From: JAHRVQ01 sp029941905
Lineage (GTDB): Bacteria; Pseudomonadota; Gammaproteobacteria; Pseudomonadales; Azotimanducaceae
Assembly: GCA_029941905.1 (NCBI GenBank)
Contig: JAPYTQ010000005.1
Span: 147,711-211,710, forward strand
DNA length: 64,000 nucleotides
Direction: 5' to 3'
The translations under genes were made by a program, and so were the position numbers. The notes beneath the pieces were generated by a model that was not told the origin of the DNA, made no database searches, and worked only from the letters and a program-made list of their open reading frames with translations. Below, in pieces: positions 61,176 through 64,000 of this stretch (position 1 is the first letter of the stretch; every line of letters begins with the position of its first letter).

Positions 61176-61446
61176 ACTAGTAGTCCTTCAAGGTGAAATT
61201 GCCATGTTCAGAGCGACCGAAATGATTCAAGACAAGGCGCAGTGCGCAGGGAATGGCGAGTCCTTTCCAAGGACTGCAACGCCGCATTGGATCATTTCGG
61301 TCGCTCCCTTCGGGCGAGCCGGGAAGCGTTCGTCCGCGGTGTTGCACCTCTCGGAAAGGACTCGCCATTCCCTTCGAGGCGCGCCTTGCGGCCAAACGCT
61401 TCCCGACTCGCTGAACATGGCAATTTCACCTTGAAGGACTACTAGT
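61176..61446. mobile_element. 271-bp inverted-repeat (MITE-like) element between fabZ and lpxB
   Basis: Perfect 35-bp terminal inverted repeats (61176-61210 and 61412-61446, ends ACTAGT). Inside are further inverted pairs: 61212-61226/61291-61305 (15 of 15), 61249-61268/61353-61372 (20 of 20), 61275-61285/61336-61346 (10 of 11), 61314-61330/61395-61411 (16 of 17). The pairs interleave, as if two copies of one core were placed head to head. No transposase is encoded; short open frames inside are by-products of the palindromes. A MITE, a REP/BIME-like composite or a regulatory RNA element are all possible. Confidence 0.85.
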
Positions 61447-61447
61447 G
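61433..61447 (+). promoter_or_regulatory. lpxB ribosome-binding site and start codon supplied by the element
   Basis: GAAGGA (61433-61438), six-base spacer, GTG (61445-61447). The Shine-Dalgarno lies wholly in the right terminal repeat and the start codon straddles its edge, so in a read-through transcript both can be paired with the left repeat. Confidence 0.8.
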
Positions 61448-62599
61448 TCCATTTACGGCTTTCTTGCAGGGGAAGCGTCCGGTGACAATCTTGGCGCCAA
61501 TCTTATTCGAAGCCTGAAACGGCGTGACCCTGATGCCGAATTCATCGGGATTGGTGGGCCCGCCATGATCAGGGAGGGGTTGGATTCCTGGATTGACATG
61601 GATCGGTTGTCTGTCAACGGGTTTGTCGATCCATTAAAACGTTTGCCCGAGCTGATTAAAATTCTGCTTCAGACCAGGGGCCGAATGCTCAAAGCTGGGC
61701 CTGCCTGTTTCATAGGTATCGACTCCAATTTTTTCAATCTGCTGCTTGAAGGGATGCTTAAGAAGCGCGGTATCAGAACAGTGCACTATGTTTCCCCAAC
61801 AGTCTGGGCATGGCGCAAAGGGCGAATCAGGAGTATTGCCAAAAAAGTTGACCTGATGTTGACCCTGTATCCATTCGAACTGCCAATCTATCATGAAAAT
61901 AATATCCGGGCGGTTTGTGTCGGTCATCCAAAAGCGGACGAGATTGGGTTTGACGACGGTGAAGTGGGTAAACTGGCTGCCCGACAAAAGTATAGTGTTT
62001 CAGAAGGCACGTGCCTGGTGGCGATTCTCCCAGGTAGCCGAGGAGGCGAGGTTGCGTATACGGGCGCTGATTTTCTCGGGGCGGCCGACAATATATTCCA
62101 ACAAAAACCCGGGGTTGAGTTCATCATCCCTGCAGCAAACGAAAAGCGCAAGGCGCAAATAGAGCTTCTGCTTTTCAAGCAGGATAAAAACCTGCCTGTC
62201 ACCGTTACCCTGGGCGATGCCAAGACCGTGATGCAGGCTGCGGATGTTGTTTTGGTGAATTCAGGCACTGCGACACTCGAAGCAATGCTGTTAAAGAAAC
62301 CCATGGTCATGTCTTATCGCCTGGGGACATTAAGCTACGCCATTATCTCCCGCCTTGTGACGACTGAATTTTTTGCGCTACCTAATATTTTGAGCCAGCA
62401 GGCTCTGGTGCCTGAGCTTATTCAGGATGCGGCAACGCCTGCTGCCTTGTCTAATGAGGTATTGAGGTTGCTTGATTCTGAGGACGCAGCGCTAATAGAA
62501 AAATTCGATGAAATTCATCACGACTTGCGAAAAAACTCGGGTGATGTCGGGGCAAAGGCGATTATTGAATTGATCGGCGAACAACATGTACCGGCTTGA
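61445..62599 (+). CDS. lpxB: Lipid-A-disaccharide synthase
   Basis: Joins UDP-2,3-diacylglucosamine and lipid X to make the lipid A disaccharide. FLAGEASGDNLGANLIRSLKRR at the N-terminus, YVSPTVWAWRKGRI, AILPGSRGGEV and NSGTATLEAMLLKKPMVMSYR are family hallmarks. 384 residues. Starts at a GTG in the end of the inverted-repeat element; homology begins at once, so no coding sequence appears lost. Overlaps rnhB by 14 bp. Confidence 0.94.
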   Translation: MSIYGFLAGEASGDNLGANLIRSLKRRDPDAEFIGIGGPAMIREGLDSWIDMDRLSVNGFVDPLKRLPELIKILLQTRGRMLKAGPACFIGIDSNFFNLLLEGMLKKRGIRTVHYVSPTVWAWRKGRIRSIAKKVDLMLTLYPFELPIYHENNIRAVCVGHPKADEIGFDDGEVGKLAARQKYSVSEGTCLVAILPGSRGGEVAYTGADFLGAADNIFQQKPGVEFIIPAANEKRKAQIELLLFKQDKNLPVTVTLGDAKTVMQAADVVLVNSGTATLEAMLLKKPMVMSYRLGTLSYAIISRLVTTEFFALPNILSQQALVPELIQDAATPAALSNEVLRLLDSEDAALIEKFDEIHHDLRKNSGDVGAKAIIELIGEQHVPA

Positions 62600-63212
62600 G
62601 CATGTCGCTGGTGTGGATGAGGTGGGACGGGGGCCGCTCGCGGGCGCTGTTTATGCCGCTGCAGTCGTACTGGATCCATTCAAACCTATTGAGGGTTTGA
62701 GAGATTCTAAAATGCTGACCGCAAAACGGCGCGAGGTATTGGACGAAGAAATTCGACTCAAAGCGGTGGCTTACAGTATTGCCTTTGCTGATGTTGCAGA
62801 GATCGACGATATCAATATATTGCAAGCCAGTCTTCTTGCGATGCAGCGAGCGGTGGATAATCTGAGTGTCACCGTCGACTTTGCCATTGTCGATGGTAAT
62901 CGCACACCAGGGTTTTACTGCCCCTCAGAGTGGTTGGTGAAGGGTGATGGTAAGCATAATTCTATTAAAGCAGCTTCCATTATTGCGAAGGTAGCCAGGG
63001 ACAAGGAAATGAAAGCCCTGGATAAAATCTACCCTAAATATGGTTTAGCGAAACACAAGGGCTATCCAACCGCGGCACACCTGGCAGCCCTTCGTATACA
63101 CGGGCCGAGTCCCATTCATCGAATGTCTTTTGCGCCCTGTCGCGAAGGAGAAACCGGATCAAGGCACGCAATGGCTAGCCCAGCATCTGTTTCTCTTCTT
63201 CCAGTCGTTTGA
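62586..63212 (+). CDS. rnhB: Ribonuclease HII
   Basis: Removes ribonucleotides from DNA. VDEVGRGPLAGAVYAAAV carries the DExGRGPLAG active site, with further acidic residues in FAIVDGNRTP and KHNSIKAASIIAKVARD. 208 residues; the last 20 or so (after HRMSFAPCREGE) extend beyond typical family ends and overlap the convergent GST gene by 38 bp. dnaE, which often follows, is absent here. Confidence 0.93.
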   Translation: MYRLEHVAGVDEVGRGPLAGAVYAAAVVLDPFKPIEGLRDSKMLTAKRREVLDEEIRLKAVAYSIAFADVAEIDDINILQASLLAMQRAVDNLSVTVDFAIVDGNRTPGFYCPSEWLVKGDGKHNSIKAASIIAKVARDKEMKALDKIYPKYGLAKHKGYPTAAHLAALRIHGPSPIHRMSFAPCREGETGSRHAMASPASVSLLPVV

Positions 63213-63813
63213 TAAGAAGCTCATGACCGAAGCTTCGGTCCAGATAAGCTTTTAGCCGGGGGTACAATGCTGCATCTACCTGGTAGTCGCCATATGCCGC
63301 CTGGGCAAAACAGGTCACGATGCCAATGTCTGCGACACTGATGTGATCGCCGACCAGGACACCTGACTCCGGCACGACTGATTCAAGGTAAGCAAGCAGG
63401 GGCGGCAGGGTGTTGTTAATGGCTTCCTGTGCGGCCTCTTCATCACCCGGTTTGTTGAAAAACTTTGGATTCAGCATTCGTTCGCGAAACAAGATCGCGC
63501 AGCCATCGACTAATTTTGAATCACCAAACTCCTCCAGCCAGCAGGCACGGGCCTGTTGCTGCGGGTCCTGGGGATAAATGGGTTTGTCCGGAAACTGTTG
63601 GTCGAGGTACCGGCAAATAATGCTTGAGTCAGGAATCGTGAAGCCGTCGTGTTCCAGTATCGGAATTTTCCCCAGAGGGCTGATTTTCCTGAAATCCTCA
63701 TCATCTGAACCTGGAAACACTGGATTCTGTGAATATTCAATGCCTTTGTATTCGAGGGTAAGCAGGACCTTTCTGACAAAAGGTGATAGTGAAACTCCGT
63801 GTACTGTGATCAT
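63175..63813 (-). CDS. Glutathione S-transferase family protein
   Basis: 212 residues with an N-terminal thioredoxin-like domain (MITVHGVSLSPFVRKVLLTLEYKGIEY; PLGKIPILEHDGFTIPDSSIICRYLDQQ, the glutathione-binding PDSS) and an alpha-helical C-terminal domain (DHISVADIGIVTCFAQAAYGDYQVD). AGGAG five bases before the ATG. Substrate unknown; detoxification is a family-level guess. Convergent with rnhB. Confidence 0.9.
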   Translation of the reverse strand: MITVHGVSLSPFVRKVLLTLEYKGIEYSQNPVFPGSDDEDFRKISPLGKIPILEHDGFTIPDSSIICRYLDQQFPDKPIYPQDPQQQARACWLEEFGDSKLVDGCAILFRERMLNPKFFNKPGDEEAAQEAINNTLPPLLAYLESVVPESGVLVGDHISVADIGIVTCFAQAAYGDYQVDAALYPRLKAYLDRSFGHELLIKRLEEEKQMLG

Positions 63814-64000
63814 GATCGCTCCTAGTGAGTGTTTTGCTTGGTCACGACAGCCATTGCTGTGGGGAAGAGGATTATGTTAGTCGCCTGAATGTGAAACAAC
63901 CCGGAAAATGGAAAAATGAATATTCTCTTTTGGTAAGTTAGTACTCCGTCTACCATAAACTGACGGCTTCTCGGCTCGCCTCGGCGGCCCCAACTCGGCG
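63814..64000. other. Gene-free window end
   Basis: 187 bp upstream of the GST gene. No gene seen. The last bases include GCCTCGGCGGCCCCA at 63978-63992, the reverse complement of a 15-mer at 22597-22611, within a GC-rich patch that may be the edge of a repeat running past the window. Confidence 0.4.

Noticed and set aside
61177..61445. Several 60-75 residue open frames on both strands inside the inverted-repeat element
   Set aside because: Mirror-image frames generated by the palindromes; no ribosome-binding sites, no transposase motifs.
1..64000. Search for tRNA, rRNA, prophage, toxin-antitoxin or defence islands
   Set aside because: Nearly all sequence is accounted for by housekeeping genes. 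sdhE-ygfX was once described as toxin-antitoxin, but SdhE is a flavinylation factor. Intergenic stretches read show no tRNA cloverleaf.

Overview
The window is a compact, almost fully coding chromosomal segment of a gammaproteobacterium. I place it near the Pseudomonadales / Cellvibrionales-type marine lineages. This is inferred from gene order (nadB-rpoE-mucA-mucB-rseC-mucD-lepA-lepB-DUF4845-rnc-era-recO; cysM-rlmD-relA; adk...tsaB-rsmJ-plsB; dapE/dapD/dapC-glnD-map | rpsB-tsf-pyrH-frr), from the long DapD form and from an AlgP-like Lys/Ala histone-like protein. It is a draft assembly with three runs of exactly 100 N, each inside a short tandem-repeat array. No tRNA, rRNA, CRISPR array, prophage or transposase was seen.

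Layout. 1-2.1 kb: 3' part of lysS and ung. 2.2-8.8 kb: a valine/isobutyryl-CoA degradation operon (mmsA, acyl-CoA dehydrogenase, two crotonase-fold enzymes, mmsB) followed by an APH(6)-type small-molecule kinase. 8.8-12.1 kb: ygfZ, sdhE, cptA/ygfX, nadB. 12.4-16.9 kb: the sigma-E envelope-stress operon. 17.1-22.5 kb: lepA-lepB-DUF4845-rnc-era-recO. 22.7-25.1 kb: a GacS/BarA-like hybrid phosphorelay protein with an apparently decayed kinase core and a hexapeptide repeat array. 25.2-30.4 kb: cysM, rlmD, relA, adk. 30.4-32.2 kb: AT-rich leader plus histone-H1-like gene, mobA and a 19-bp repeat array. 32.2-38.0 kb: yoaA/dinG-like helicase, tsaB, rsmJ, plsB. 38-41.7 kb: gspN-gspC-gspD (minus strand). 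41.7-49.3 kb: small unknown gene, dapE, dapD, dapC, glnD, map (minus strand). 49.6-63.2 kb: rpsB-tsf-pyrH-frr-cdsA-dxr-rseP-bamA-skp-lpxD-fabZ-lpxB-rnhB. 63.2-63.8 kb: a glutathione S-transferase.

How the genes work together. Much of the window concerns the cell envelope and its surveillance: sigma-E with its anti-sigma factors and the proteases MucD and RseP, BamA/Skp for outer-membrane protein assembly, LpxD/LpxB/FabZ for lipid A, PlsB/CdsA for phospholipids, Dxr for isoprenoids, GspC/D/N for type II secretion. The rest is translation and core metabolism (lysine/DAP, cysteine, NAD, nitrogen signalling, stringent response).

Most unusual points. (1) lpxA, normally between fabZ and lpxB, is absent. 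In its place is a 271-bp element with perfect 35-bp terminal inverted repeats and interleaved internal inverted repeats, whose right end supplies the Shine-Dalgarno and GTG start of lpxB. (2) uppS, normally between frr and cdsA, is also absent. (3) The protein at the GacS/BarA locus has lost recognisable kinase catalytic motifs while keeping receiver and HPt domains, and carries an expanding AQQVVD repeat. (4) Short tandem duplications (11-21 bp units) recur at gene boundaries and inside genes across the window, and the three longest broke the assembly.
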